DNA of 64,000 nucleotides, taken from the NCBI GenBank assembly GCA_012934845.2, contig WNNJ02003267.1, positions 24,953 through 88,952 of the forward strand. Reading direction: 5' to 3'. This document shows, piece by piece, positions 47,871-59,190 of this stretch; the first letter of the stretch is position 1, and each line of letters opens with the position of its first letter. Origin of the DNA: Pomphorhynchus laevis. Taxonomy: Eukaryota; Acanthocephala; Palaeacanthocephala; Echinorhynchida; Pomphorhynchidae. The position numbers and the translations under genes are program-made. The notes beneath the pieces were generated by a model. The model had not been told where the DNA came from and made no database searches. It was given only the letters and a program-made list of their open reading frames with translations.

Positions 47871-48090
47871 TTATTTGGTAAACTGCATGGATCTTTTCCC
47901 ATATAGAGTGTATCGATTATGAGGCCGCCCAAATAGAGTAATTCAATCAATTTGCCGATCGTCAGAAGCTGATTGCAACAAATCCAGTGAATTGTGTTTG
48001 TTGCAGAGCGGACATCTATACAAAGACGAACTGCAAAATCATGTTATCGACTAGGACCAAACTTACGAACACATGTTCCTCGAATGTCCT
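47871..48090 (+). mobile_element. LINE ORF2 C-terminal Cys/His remnant
   Basis: It reads LQNHVID, then TYEHMFLECPLTT, the H-x-x-x-C end of the zinc-knuckle-like motif in APE-type LINEs. It sits directly before the L2 LINE. Confidence 0.5.
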
Positions 48091-49905
48091 CTAACGACTA
48101 TAAATCTTGAGCAACTTCAATTAACTTGCTCCTCTCCACCGTGCAACATTAATCTCCATGATTATTCGTCATTTCTCCAGACCAAAGTATCCACGTTGCT
48201 CTCTCACACCCCGGTCTCCATCCTAACCCACTCTGCCCCGCCTAGCCTCATACTTCCGGAACTCTTTGATCTTCTCCCTGTTTCAACTTCCAAAGTTTCA
48301 TCTGTGCTCGTGTCCTTGCCCAGCCAAACCTCACCTGCCGATCCCTCGCTACCCACATACTTCAATCCATATGATCATCGATATCCACTTTTTTCACAAC
48401 CTTGTTTAAATCGTCCATCCGCAGTCGTATCTTCCCTTCACACTGGAAATCCGCAATCGTTCGTCCCCTCCTTAAGAAACAATCGCTCGACCCCTCCCTT
48501 CCTTCTAGCTATCGCCCCATTTCACTACTCCCTACTCTTTCTAAGCTCTTAGAACGCCTCATCTTAATACAGATCAACGCTTATCTCTCGTCATCCAATC
48601 TATACCCTCTTTTCCAATCCGCTCTCCACTCTAATCACTCCACAGAAATCGCATGCATGAAAGTTTACAACGACTTACTCATTTCTCGAGATAAGGCTCT
48701 ATATAGAATTCGCATCTCCCTCGACCTCTCCTCCGCATTCGACATTGTCGACCACTCCGCACTCCTTTCTCGCCTTTGTTATGATTACAGCTTTTCTTCC
48801 ACCTCCGTAGCATGGATACCTTATATCTTTCCGACCGATATTTTCGCGTTTGTTCTAATTCATCATCCTCCCATCCTATCCCTATCTTTTGCGGGGTCCC
48901 ACAAGGTTCTGTCCTAGGTCCCCTGCTTTTCTCTCTTCTGCTTGGCGATCTCTCTCCGTTTATCAAACATTACTCCTTTAACGTCATGCAAAAAGCCGAT
49001 GACATCATCATCTATGCTCATGCACCCGCACATCGCATACACGAAAACGACATTTCTGCCTCCAACCGTCTTTCTTCTATCTACGAACGTCTGTTTAATC
49101 TCCATCTCGTTCTAAACCCCGAAAAGTCTAAAATAATGTGGATCCTCCCCCGTAAACCAAACATATCTCTTCCCACTGTATATTTTGCCTCATTGATCAT
49201 CCCCATAGTACACAATCTCACTTTCTTAGTCTTCCATTTCGATGATCACCTTTCCATTAAACCCTTCGTCAGTGACAAGGTCCGCTCGTCTAACTTAATT
49301 CTTCGTGACATCCGCCGTATCCGCCCCCTTATCGACTTCCCGTTCTTGTACGCCTCTTCTTTCATCGCTTCTTTTCCCAAAAATCGATTACTGCCTTAGC
49401 CTTTTCGCCAATTCTCCGAAATTCATTATCCTACCCCTACAACGAATAATCAACACCGCCGTTCGAGTGCTCTTTTGTCTCCGTCGCTTCGACCACATAT
49501 CCATATATCTTGCCCAACTCTCCTGGCCCACCATCCACATCCGCATCAAACTCCACCTTCTTCTCGTAACTTTTCGACTCATCGCTGTCTGCTCCCCCAT
49601 CGTTCATCAGCCTCCCTTTCTTAGACGACACTCGCCCTACATCTCTATCGCTTGGTTACTGAAATTACCTCTTATTCCACGTTCCCAATTACTCCAACAA
49701 CTACGGTCTCCGATCCTTCCCCGTCGCCGCCTCACTCGCATGGAATCACCTCTTGACGTCCGCCGCGCTCCATTCTTTATCACATTCAAACACCTCCTCC
49801 GTTCACGCCTTCTCGACACTTGATTTACATTTTTGTTTTGTTGTGTTGATGTAAGCGTGCGCTGGTACGCATGCCACGTTAAAATAAATCTTAAAAAACA
49901 ACGTT
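48091..49905 (+). mobile_element. L2/CR1-like LINE, RT to 3' end
   Basis: RT blocks in order: SRIFPSHWKSAIVRPLLKK (48420), SYRPISLLPTLSKLLERLI (48510), SLDLSSAFDIVDHSALL (48720), GVPQGSVLGPLLFSLLL (48895), an active-site remnant KADDIIIYAHAP (49000) and LVLNPEKSKIMW (49110). Then DYCLSLFANSPK, INTAVRVLFCLRRFDHIS (49400-49500) and a 3' hairpin GCGTGC-GCTG-GTACGC (49855-49870). The active site reads ADD. Frame changes occur near 48300, 48800, 49390 and 49620. The GC-rich codon use contrasts with the AT-rich PLEs. The 5' half is missing. Confidence 0.9.
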
Positions 49906-50104
49906 CATCGAGCCTTGTGCACATTATACTGCGGTATTATTGCTCAACTCATTAAAGGCGACAACACAACCTGATCAGATAAGTGACTTGGACGATAAGT
50001 CACATATATTGCGACTCAACCAAGTCAAGCGTATGCCAAAAAGATGCTCAAGTTAATATTGTTTTATTTTTTTTTATTTTTGAAAATGACTTTTAATATA
50101 TGAA

Positions 50105-51475
50105 TAGAAATTAAGCGAATAATTTTAAAAAATGATTTCAAATCAAAACTTCTTTGGAATTTTAATTTATTTCGTGATATTAAAGCATTGATTAACTATT
50201 AAAATTGCATTTTATTCTTAAGCATTCATTAAAGCAGTTAATTGCTTTGTTTATATCATCTATAAATAGAAGAAATTCTTTTAGACAATTAATTATAAAG
50301 TGCAAGTATTATTTTGTAACACTTGATTCATATCCTTGAATAACTATTGATCTTTAATAAATTTGAATTTCATTCGCACATTTGTATCGAATTCTCAATG
50401 ATCCCTACATAAGTACAGGACATTATTGTGCCCGTTCAGACAATTTTATGTTTTTATCGGTGTGTCCCAAGGCAGGTGTAACAACAAATTAGATTTCAGT
50501 TATTTGTACACTTGAAAGTGTCCCTTTAAAACAGCATTTCTATTGAAATGAATTTAGTGTCTGATGCGTGGTTAGACTGCAATACGCACTGCCTTGCGCT
50601 ACGTCATTTAATCCTAATGGGTAGTACTATGCAGGCGTACTAAATTTAGTTTATAATTAGTATATATATTTTATTGTTATTATTAACATTTATTCTACGA
50701 TTATAGTATTTTATTTTACAAAAGCTGTCCATTATACAACTTAGCCTATCATAGTCGTTAATTAATTTTTGATTTATTGAACATATGATATATTTAGAAA
50801 AACTTCTTATATTTACATAAAGATCTTTTAGCTTATTATCTCTTAAAAGTTGTTTTAATATTTCTAATTGTTCATTTATATACATATCTTTTTTAATATT
50901 TTTAACTCTATTTTTCCTATTCCTTTTATCACCATGACTTCTTGGTTTGCGTTTAACCGGATTATTATAATATAGTTGTTTATTATGTATTATACTACTT
51001 CTGCCAATTCCTTGTACCACGTCATTCAATCCTAATGGGTACATGGAATTAAGCGTTTTAATCCAAAAATCTTCTTTTTCTAATAGTTTTTGATTTAATA
51101 TTGAAATGTTTTCTTCGATAATATGTTCTAAAATAAATAATTTACAGTTTTTAATATCATGTCCTATTAATCTCATATGTTTATGAAATATAGTTTGACT
51201 ATTATGCTGTATATTATATATGTGTTGCCTAAACCTAGTTTTTAACATTTGATATGTTTTTCCTATATATTGCAATCCACATGTGCATTGTATTAGATAC
51301 ACTACACCTGCGGTATTGCAGTTACAATTATTATTAATATTTAATGAAAAACATTTGTTTGTCGTATTACTTACGATACAATTATTATTTATAACATCAC
51401 AAACTATACAATTTTTTCTGTTACATTTGAAAGATCTAAAATTGAAATATTTAGTACTTACGTATGTTTACAATC
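50105..51475 (-). mobile_element. Segmental repeat SD1 copy B and PLE nuclease part
   Basis: 50105-51244 repeats 40701-41828. The PLE part continues to about 51475, giving a fuller 5' end. The open frame 51302-50646 reads CTCGLQYIGKTYQMLKTRFR, HNSQTIFHKHMRLIGHDIKN, EKEDFWIKTLNSMYPLGLND and the linker. Upstream, NFRSFKCNRKNCIVCDVINN lies at 51440-51380. Confidence 0.9.
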
Positions 51476-53627
51476 TTGTTGTATCGCCACCAGACTAAAC
51501 TTACAAAGGGTCATCCAATAGCATCTGATAGGGCGATGTCCTGCTTAAAGCGTAGTTTAAAATCATTTAATTAATTTTACGTAGTTTTCCAATCTGGTTG
51601 ACTGCATATTGGTGTTTAAGGCGTTTGCATGCTGAACAAGATCTATAAAGAGCCTTCACCTTCACTACACCTGCTACCCCACCTGGCTATTGGTGATTAC
51701 TTGTTCTTTTAAACGCGATCACGTAAAATAGTTTACATTTAAAAATAAGATGTAAATTTCATTTCATATTTACAATTTTTCGATTCTTATTTCATCAATG
51801 ATATCATACAAGTATTCATTTTATAAATTAGAATTTAACAAATTATAAATTAGAATCTCTTAAAAAACTTTTACGTTCTTTGCAACACACACTACACACT
51901 TGTAGTGAGGTCGATTAACGGCAGGAATTTACATCTCGTGTCTACAAACTCAAAATAGTGATGGACAAATTTAAATTTTTATACGAATGCAAACCTCGTC
52001 TAATAATGAAGAGAATTACTCTTCGTTGTACGTGAAGAGTAAAATTATTTTAATGCTTTGTTTGGGATAATTAGCTTTTATAATCAAAATATCGTTGAAT
52101 GTAATTTTGTTATTCAGTTAAATTCTCTAGAGTGAATTCAAAAGAAGCAATTAGTTGATCAAATTATCCATTAGAGCAGTAAACTCTTTTCCTGAAATCA
52201 TAGTCCAAAGTTGTAATAATACGCAGAGACCATTGTCAAAAAAGAACAATATTAAAAACGCCTTTGAACTGTACCGCTCCATATTTCAATGCAATTAATT
52301 TGCAATGTTGAGGAATAAATTATAAGCAGATAGTCAAATTTGGTACTTAGTATCGAATTTCTTTGGGAAATGAAAACATAATTGAAATGTGGAATATTCA
52401 ATTATTGCATAGAATATGCCCAAATTAGCATGTTAAGTAAAAATATATAGAACGATCGTGAACAATTGAACTGACCAGATAAAGCCATCGTGAAAAATTG
52501 AACAGAAAATGTGTTCGACATATTCAGATATAAATGTCTGCATATTTTTAACGAGTTAACGAGTACTTTTGAGAATGCATATCAGTAAATAAAATCATTT
52601 AAGTATATTTTAACCGACATTCGTGTTATTTTGTATATCTAAATTCGATACATTTCAATCTAGACGTATACTAAATCCTTGATTTCAAGTAAACAATGAA
52701 CACACTAATTAAAGAAAAATTATTTAATTTTCGATCAATTATTTTAATTTTTAATTTTGATTTTGATTCCGTGAAATGAAGGTAGTATTTTGTTTATAAA
52801 TTATTGAATCTATTTAAAGTACAAGACAGTATTTTGAAATTTTGAAGTAGAATAAAAAAGTTTATTTTATATATTTCGCTTGATTCTGGAAAGCCTTAAA
52901 TATCATAAATGATAGAACAATTTATCCACCCTTAATAAACAAATCTAAACTGAAATTAAAATCTTTAAGTTAAGATTGTATCTTAAAGTCAATACTGTAC
53001 TTTGAAATTTTAGAGTGTGATGTCGAGTAAAGGAACGAATTACCATAAAAATGTATTGGTGGAAATACTTTTTGTTAAGCGTCATATTCGGTTTTTTTAA
53101 CTTAATCTAAAAATTATCGTTTAGCAATACAAAACAGATCTAATAAATATATTTGATATGTTCATCAATATCATAATGTTGTGCGGAATTATAGACTATT
53201 CATTATAAAGACTAATAACAAGACATGTATTTATATAAAGTTAAACATAAATATAAAATAGAATAAAACAATTTCATATAATAAAATAATACATATATAA
53301 TATATAATATATTATTACTTAAAAATATAAAGTAATACAACTATACAAAGATATGACATGAACTACTTTTCATATTTAAAAGAATTATTTCGATTCATTC
53401 TACAATTAAAACAATTTAATTGTAGAAATAATTGTAGGAGTTATTCAATTAAATAAATGCAGGACAACTAACAAGAATATAAAAGTAGCACATTGTGTAT
53501 AAATATCATACCACTTAAATAAATCACATCTTTTAAATAAATCATATCAGCTTCAGCCTCTATTTCTTGAACCAAAATTATAAGAGATAAAAAGTTAAAT
53601 TATCAAAATGATTTTAAATGATTTTAC
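51476..53627. other. AT-rich stretch without recognised gene
   Basis: About 2.1 kb in which I see no family repeat, spliced frame or RNA gene. Confidence 0.4.
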
Positions 53628-54981
53628 AAATTGTTGCAATTCTTAAAATTTCATTATTTAATGTATTATATTTTATATTATATGGTATGCATGAATGCTC
53701 ATGCAAAAATATGTTTCTTGTAAATTTAAATATGTCATCTTTACTAAAATCGTACGTATTTATATTTTGAAAATTTATTCCTTTTGTCTGTTCTCAAAAT
53801 TCGTTTGTAGAATTAATACTGAAATAGTGTTTTATAGCAGTATGAATTTCGATAATCCTACACTATTTTTTAAAAGTGTGCTTTAATTACTTTAATTATT
53901 TTATTCATGTAAAAAAGAGTGGTTTTAATGTAAATTTAAAAGCACTACATATGAGCACAGGTTTTATTGGACTTTAAATGTCGAATTTTACTTTACTAAG
54001 AACTTTAATCAGAAGCGCTGAATTTTTTGTCGCACGCTGAGTTTGACGTTCTGCCAAGATTATTAAGATATCTCGACTCATTATCTGGACTTCCCGACCA
54101 GGATATCGTTTACCTTCTTTTGTGACATTCTGCTTCAGCTTAACGTATTAGCCATTTGATGCGGTCAGTCGATCCCTCTTCCATAAACTTTGATCTAAAG
54201 TTTTTTTCAGCTTTGTCATTAATGTAATTAACGAATTAGTCGGAGATACAACTAGATTCCCGCTCACGAATCCAAACGTGCCTTCCGCTGAGTATGAGTT
54301 TAATTGGTATAAAAAGCTGTGAAATTCACACTTATTTTGCTTATGCCGCTAGTCTGGCTAATGTTGCAAATACTTGTGAGTTAGATGCGTCTTAATTTGC
54401 CGGATTTTCTTGTGCATTTGACTCGTTACATCGAAACTACCTATCCGAATTTATTGCGAATGATATTGTTGGTACAAAACATATTTCACAATCGTGCTTG
54501 AGCAGGAAAATCTATCAAGTATTAAACACAAAACTAATCGTGACATCATACCACTTTTGACGCACCACGTTTTCTTGTAGTTGATTGTGCACACTCAAAT
54601 GCCGGGTTGCAAACTATGACGACTAAGATTAACTGGCTAAGCTTGTTGCCAACTGAATTTCATATCATTCTAAAACTGTTGTTGTGAATACTAATTTATA
54701 TGCAGCCATACAAATGTCGCCGATGCTTTAAACACGTTGGTGCTAGTGGTTTCATAACTTACACTCCAGTTTGGGGGATAACAAGTATTCGTCAGAACGG
54801 AGTGCGATATACGATTTTCAATAGAGCTAAACCAGCAGTACTACGTGTGGAGCAAAAAACACTGAATCTTATCAGAGACTTATAATAACGGCATGCAGAC
54901 ATCTTCCTGAATGTAGATCCACCAGAAGCTGTTTATTTTGTGGTTACTAACCTGCAACAATCATATTTGTCGAAATCTATC
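53628..54981 (+). repeat. Segmental repeat SD2, copy B
   Basis: It repeats 46328-47665: PLE RT debris (53630-53990, minus strand) then RLE LINE remains (54000-54981). After 54975 a block of about 120 bases (to 55096) repeats 54515-54640, so this copy has an extra internal duplication. Confidence 0.9.
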
Positions 54982-55224
54982 AAGTAATAAACACAAAACT
55001 AATCATGACAACAAACCCCTTTTGACGCACCACGTTTTCTTGCAGTTGATTGTGCACACTCAAATGCCGGGTTGCAGGCTACGACGACTGATATTAACTC
55101 CTATATATAAATTTTTATTGCGAAAAACTGCTCGAAACTGTGGTCCAGGAGCAAAGCTGGCTACGATTGATTTTTAATCCATATTTACTGCTACATAACT
55201 GGACTTTGATCATAAACTCAATCA

Positions 55225-55345
55225 GTCTAATGTATCACTCCGAGACGTTCTTGACCACCCAGCAGTCATCGTCAGTCGGATGAAGTGGTTAGGGTACGTC
55301 TCGACTGATTTTGTGATAACTATAAAGACACCAGCAATATATATA
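55225..55345 (+). repeat. Dispersed repeat shared with 12700-12835
   Basis: TGTATCACTCCGAGACGTTC and GCAGTCATCG match the reverse complement of the 12.7-kb copy. Confidence 0.7.
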
Positions 55346-55770
55346 ATTTGTTGTTACACCTGTCCTGGGACACACAATGGTGTACTCGTAAATAAATCAC
55401 TATGTTTTCCTCATGAAGAGGCATAAACACCAGGCAGCATTCTTTATATCCTCATCAGATCAAGAAATAGAACCAAATTATTCTCGCAATATTTAAAGTC
55501 GCTAAGTATGCCCAGTCATGCAATGTGTCACTACAAACTTCAACAACGGTATACGCGTTTCGCTCTAACGGATCTCATCAGTACCGTGACTTTAATAATC
55601 ATCCATAGGCACCTTAACACACGCTTAAACAATGTCTAAAGCTCGAAAAACAGAACTACCCTTAATCTGAATCATCAGAGGAAATTTAGCATAAGCTCTG
55701 TGCATGGCAGTGCGTATTGCGGTTTAACCATGCATCAGGCACTAAATTCCTTTTAATATAAATGCTATTA
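55335..55770. repeat. R3 repeat with hammerhead ribozyme
   Basis: The left end TTGTTACACCTGTCCTGGGA and the right end GTGCGTATTGCGGTTTAACC match parts of SD1 and 41829-41995. A hammerhead core lies on the minus strand at 55545-55588 (listed separately). It is probably a non-coding retroelement or PLE-derived terminal repeat. Confidence 0.6.
55545..55588 (-). ncRNA. Type I hammerhead ribozyme with minimal stem III
   Basis: Minus strand, 5' to 3': stem I CACGGTA (55588-55582); CTGATGA (55581-55575); stem II region GATCCGTTAGAGC (weak pairing); GAAA (55561-55558); stem III ACGCGT without loop; cleavage triplet GTA; stem I partner TACCGT (six pairs). Very short stem III is the form described for PLE-associated hammerheads. 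Stem II is the weak point, so activity is uncertain. Confidence 0.6.
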
Positions 55771-55789
55771 AAAGAAATTTAATAGTATT

Positions 55790-56465
55790 AAAGATGACAA
55801 CCGACTTTCACTTAAACCTTTCGTTAGTGATAAAGTACGCTTATCTACCTTGATACTCCGCAATCTCCGTCAAGTTCGTAGATTGATCGATTTCCCTTCT
55901 TGTATGACTCTCATATCTTCTCTTCTTTTTTCAAGACTTGATTACTGTCTTAGTCTATTTTCCAACTCACCTAAATCCACTCTTCTCATCCTACAACGCA
56001 TCATCAACGCTGCCGTCCGAGTTCTCCACCGTCTTCGTCGTTTTGATCATACATCCTACCATCTTGTTTCTCTCGATTTGCCTACAATTTATTGTCGTGT
56101 TCAAATTCGTCTTCTTCTCGTTGCTTTCCGCCTTGTAACTTTTCATACCCCTTCATTTCTCAACCTTCCTTTTCTTGATAATTCTCGCACTGTGTATTGT
56201 GCTCTGCGTTCCCGTAATTCCCTTCTTTTACATGTTCCAAACTACTCTACCTCTTTTGGCTTCCGCTCCTTCCTGATGGCTGCTCTTCTATCGTCGAATC
56301 ATCTGCCCATTCATATACGCCAATCAACTTCCCTGCAGTGCTTCAAACGACAAATCCGATCCCATTTTAACAATTTATCTGTTTGACTTTTTCATTTTTG
56401 TTTGTGGACTTGTTAGCGTGCTGCTGGCACGCATTTGCCACATTAAATAAATTTGTATTATTAGA
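55790..56465 (+). mobile_element. L2/CR1-like LINE 3' part
   Basis: The frame 55850-56386 is open for 178 codons: SSLLFSRLDYCLSLFSNSPK, RIINAAVRVLHRLRRFDHTS, RVQIRLLLVAFRLVTFH, SNHLPIHIRQSTSLQCFKRQ, then a stop. The 3' hairpin GCGTGC-TGCTG-GCACGC (56417-56433) and CATTAAATAAATT end follow. It is 5'-truncated. The intact frame suggests a recent insertion. Confidence 0.9.
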
Positions 56466-56640
56466 GCTTTCATTAACAGAAATTAACCAAATTGGGTTTT
56501 TATATTAAAGCGACGTATTATTATGTAGTTTTCGTTGACTTTTCGTTATTTTTCGATAATATCACTTATCTGGGGCATTCATCGACACATTACATCGTAC
56601 GTTGTTACCTAATGAAGTGTGTATTTCTAAAAGCGTTTCT
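56466..56640. other. Short unassigned stretch
   Basis: No motif was recognised. Confidence 0.3.
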
Positions 56641-57215
56641 TTTTCCGCTCTATTCATTCAACACAAAGAGTCATGCAAGGTGACCCACTAAGTTCGATCC
56701 TTTTCTCACTCGGTTGGAGATTTCCCAGCTTACTTGCAAACGATATCACCCACTCCAAAATCATTCTGTTCATTGACGACTTGCTAATACTTTTAGACTC
56801 TATTCAAATCGCGAAATTTAGACTAGATCGACTTCACTTATACTGTATCGAAAACGGCCTTACTGTCAATTGCTCCTTGCAATTGCTTATTGATAAATAA
56901 TTGATATCATTATCAATAAGTAATTTGCTTATTGATTTTTGCAATCGACCCTAAAATATAATCAGCCTTTAATACCTTGAAATCACTATGTCATAAATCT
57001 CAGTCAAATAAAATACAACTTATTGTCGTGTCCCACATACATAGGTATCACGATAATCTTTGCATAATCCGTATCCCATGCAACAATCGTTCAAATTATT
57101 GCCGCTGTAAATTTTTTCACATTCAATGTCCACCCATTTCTCATCTGTTTTATATTGCCCGTCCTTTGCAAATTGTCACTCAAGCAAATCGATTCGCTAA
57201 CTACTGACCTAATTT
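56641..57215 (+). mobile_element. APE-type LINE RT fragment and C-terminal remnant
   Basis: The frame 56673-56900 reads MQGDPLSSILFSL, LFIDDLLILLDSIQIAKFRL and LYCIENGLTVNCS, RT motifs B to D with the active site IDD. A Cys/His-containing piece (57030-57210) may be its C-terminus. It resembles the RT at 20.6-20.8 kb more than the L2 copies. Confidence 0.75.
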
Positions 57216-57883
57216 ACATCCTTGATTTAAACCCGACAGTCAAGCGAGACAGTCGAGCAAGTTACCGGCAATTTAAATTCTAGCAAATGACTTTTGATTT
57301 CATGTTGTATTTTATTATTTGTGTTTCTGTGCAATTTTGTTTTCCGTCACATGCTAAAGGGCTGTAATGTCATAATATTCATGGCATAATTATTTCTCAG
57401 ATTGTTGTAATTTTTATATTACCATTTTAATGAATAGGTTACTATCATTAATAGTAATAATAAATTTATACTTACGCTTAAAGACACAATTCTTCAACTA
57501 AGTTCAATCTGCTAACTAAACCTGATACTTACGTTGTACCTTACAACGAATTTATACACTTGAAGACACAAGAAACAAATATATACAATAAATCTATAAA
57601 CTGAAATTTTAAATGCCTAAATGTGTTTCAACAGCTGTTTAAATATGCTGTAATTGCAACTGGCGAGCATATACAAACGATGCGATTGCGTATGTGCTAA
57701 TAGAGTGTGCATTAATTGCTAAGCCCTTAATTGCACGAGATAAAACTTGATCCTTGCTTCTTGAGATCAAATAGAATTAGATACGACGTTTGTACATTGT
57801 ATTCATGACACCTATTATAAAATTAATATTTAATTAATAAAAGCTCTTTTAATAAAATTCATTAATACTTGATTGTAAATCAG
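57216..57883. other. Upstream flank or intron of MRPS22
   Basis: No earlier MRPS22 exon was recognised. It ends with a plausible acceptor, ATTGTAAATCAG. Confidence 0.4.
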
Positions 57884-58161
57884 GAAAGGATGGTATGGTT
57901 TCGAGATACCGATGGCAAATTATGCACTTCAGCGTATGATGATAGAAGAAGATGGATGCAGACGTTTCTTAATCGTCGACTCCGCAGTTCCCACATTCCT
58001 GTAATGTTTTCCGAAGCTCATATTAATGTAATATCGCTAATTTCTATTATATAAACACAATTTCTTCGTTTAGAATCCACTCGAATTACAACATTACAAG
58101 TATATACTTGAACGTGCCTGTCTACAATTTGAGCCTGATGATCCAGAGTTCGTTCGGGTTT
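57884..58161 (+). CDS. MRPS22: Mitochondrial ribosomal protein mS22, two internal exons
   Basis: Exon A 57884-58027 (48 codons, acceptor CAG before it) begins ERMVWFRDTDGKLCTSAYDD and continues through WMQTF to HIPVMFSEAHIN. A 46-bp GT-AG intron (58028-58073) follows. Exon B 58074-58161 reads NPLELQHYKYILERACLQFE, then PDDPEFVRV, and stops at a strong GTATGT donor. It aligns with human MRPS22 around ERFIVVREPDG and CFAQFEPDSTEYIKV, which I recall from the family. The protein is a small-subunit mitoribosome component. Earlier and later exons were not found in the window. The downstream intron holds PLE debris, so the gene is either TE-expanded or a partial copy. The exons themselves show no damage. 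Confidence 0.85.
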
Positions 58162-58247
58162 GTATGTATATAAAAAGCTTTATTCAATTGATATTTAATA
58201 AAATTTAACAATATAATTAAATATCCGCTTATATCTCAACTTCAGGT

Positions 58248-58809
58248 TGTTAAAATGCAAAAGTTAATCAGATTAAAGTCTGAATTAGTTATTATATATA
58301 TTGTCAAAGCTTTCGCCCCGTTACGGCTTTGTCATTAGCTCATCTGAAAACATGGAGCATCGTCACAAAAACATTAATAATCAATGAATATATAGTTAAT
58401 AGCATAATTAATATTTATCATTGCATCCAATCAAGCAAGCCCACCGCCTCGTCTTTATTGTTGAGGCATTTGTCGCTATCTGCACCCGATATTAAGATTG
58501 CCTCCATTAGTATTGGCGACACAACGTTATCTGATCGGTAGAGTATTTTTGCGCTGCACTTTGGTTGCTCATTTGCATGTTTTTGTGAATAATACTCTGC
58601 CCATGTATTGCTGGCGTAAGAAGGCGCTGAAGGGTTTCGTGCTGCTCTTAAATGTTCCTTGAGCCGTTCAGAAACCGGACGTTGTGTTTCTCCTATGTAG
58701 CTAACCTTCTTACGGCTTCTGACGAAGCCGTAACACGGCGAAAGCTTTGGCAATATATATACTAACTAACTCAGCCTTTGATATGATTAACTTTTGCATT
58801 TTAACAAAT
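58248..58809. repeat. Inverted repeats of about 84 bp around a canonical PLE piece
   Basis: Arms 58248-58332 and 58727-58809 are near-perfect reverse complements (AAAGCTTTCGCC, TTACGGCTT, TTAACTTTTGCATTTTAACAA). CTGACGA (58719-58725), stem GCCGT/ACGGC (58727-58739) and GAAA (58740-58743) form a hammerhead-like core on the plus strand, and the other arm has a decayed minus-strand counterpart. Stem I is not formed. Confidence 0.75.
58418..58755 (-). mobile_element. Canonical PLE: C-terminal GIY-YIG nuclease fragment
   Basis: A minus-strand frame of about 111 codons: KKVSYIGETQRPVSERLKEH, then R-x-x-EA-x-LI and NKDEAVGLLDW. This is the GIY-YIG domain end of canonical Penelope-type elements (YIGET-R-x-x-R-x-x-EH), different in sequence from the permuted PLE nuclease (YIGKT). 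It is 5'-truncated and bounded by the inverted repeats. Confidence 0.8.
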
Positions 58810-59190
58810 ATAATAGTTATGCACCCATCATTTGACTCTATGGATGCAGCCAGCACGATCACTGAGACCGCTACCTTACAATTATCAAAGTGTTTTGCTA
58901 GCAATTTAGCAATTGATACACTTGCAGGGTTTTATGGGGTGCTTCGTGTAATGCTGAGGCTGCTAATTTAATACTCGAATCTGCGGTTAGTTTTCACGGT
59001 GCATATTCCAGAATATTTTTACTTAAAAAGTATAAATGATTAGATGGTATTCGAGGGAATACTAGAGATAATGGGAGTGTGGACAAACAACTGGTTTATT
59101 CGAAAAACCTAGAGTGCTGCAATATCAATAATTTCTAGTAGAATTAGTGATCCAACGAACACGTGGCTTAAAAATCAGATAACTGAGTTT
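58810..59190. other. No recognised gene
   Basis: I looked here for the next MRPS22 exon and did not find one. Confidence 0.35.

Noticed and set aside
48679-49924. Arg-rich minus-strand frames across the L2 LINE
   Set aside because: They are antisense shadows of the GC-rich LINE coding strand, with compositions typical of reverse-read RT sequence.
40701-54981. A single large tandem duplication explaining both SD1 and SD2
   Set aside because: Copy spacings differ by about 2.1 kb and the sequence between the pairs is not shared, so one simple event does not fit.
58747-58971. Next exon of MRPS22
   Set aside because: The frame has no match to the expected THRTYEDID or STR-FG blocks, and much of it lies in the inverted-repeat arm.
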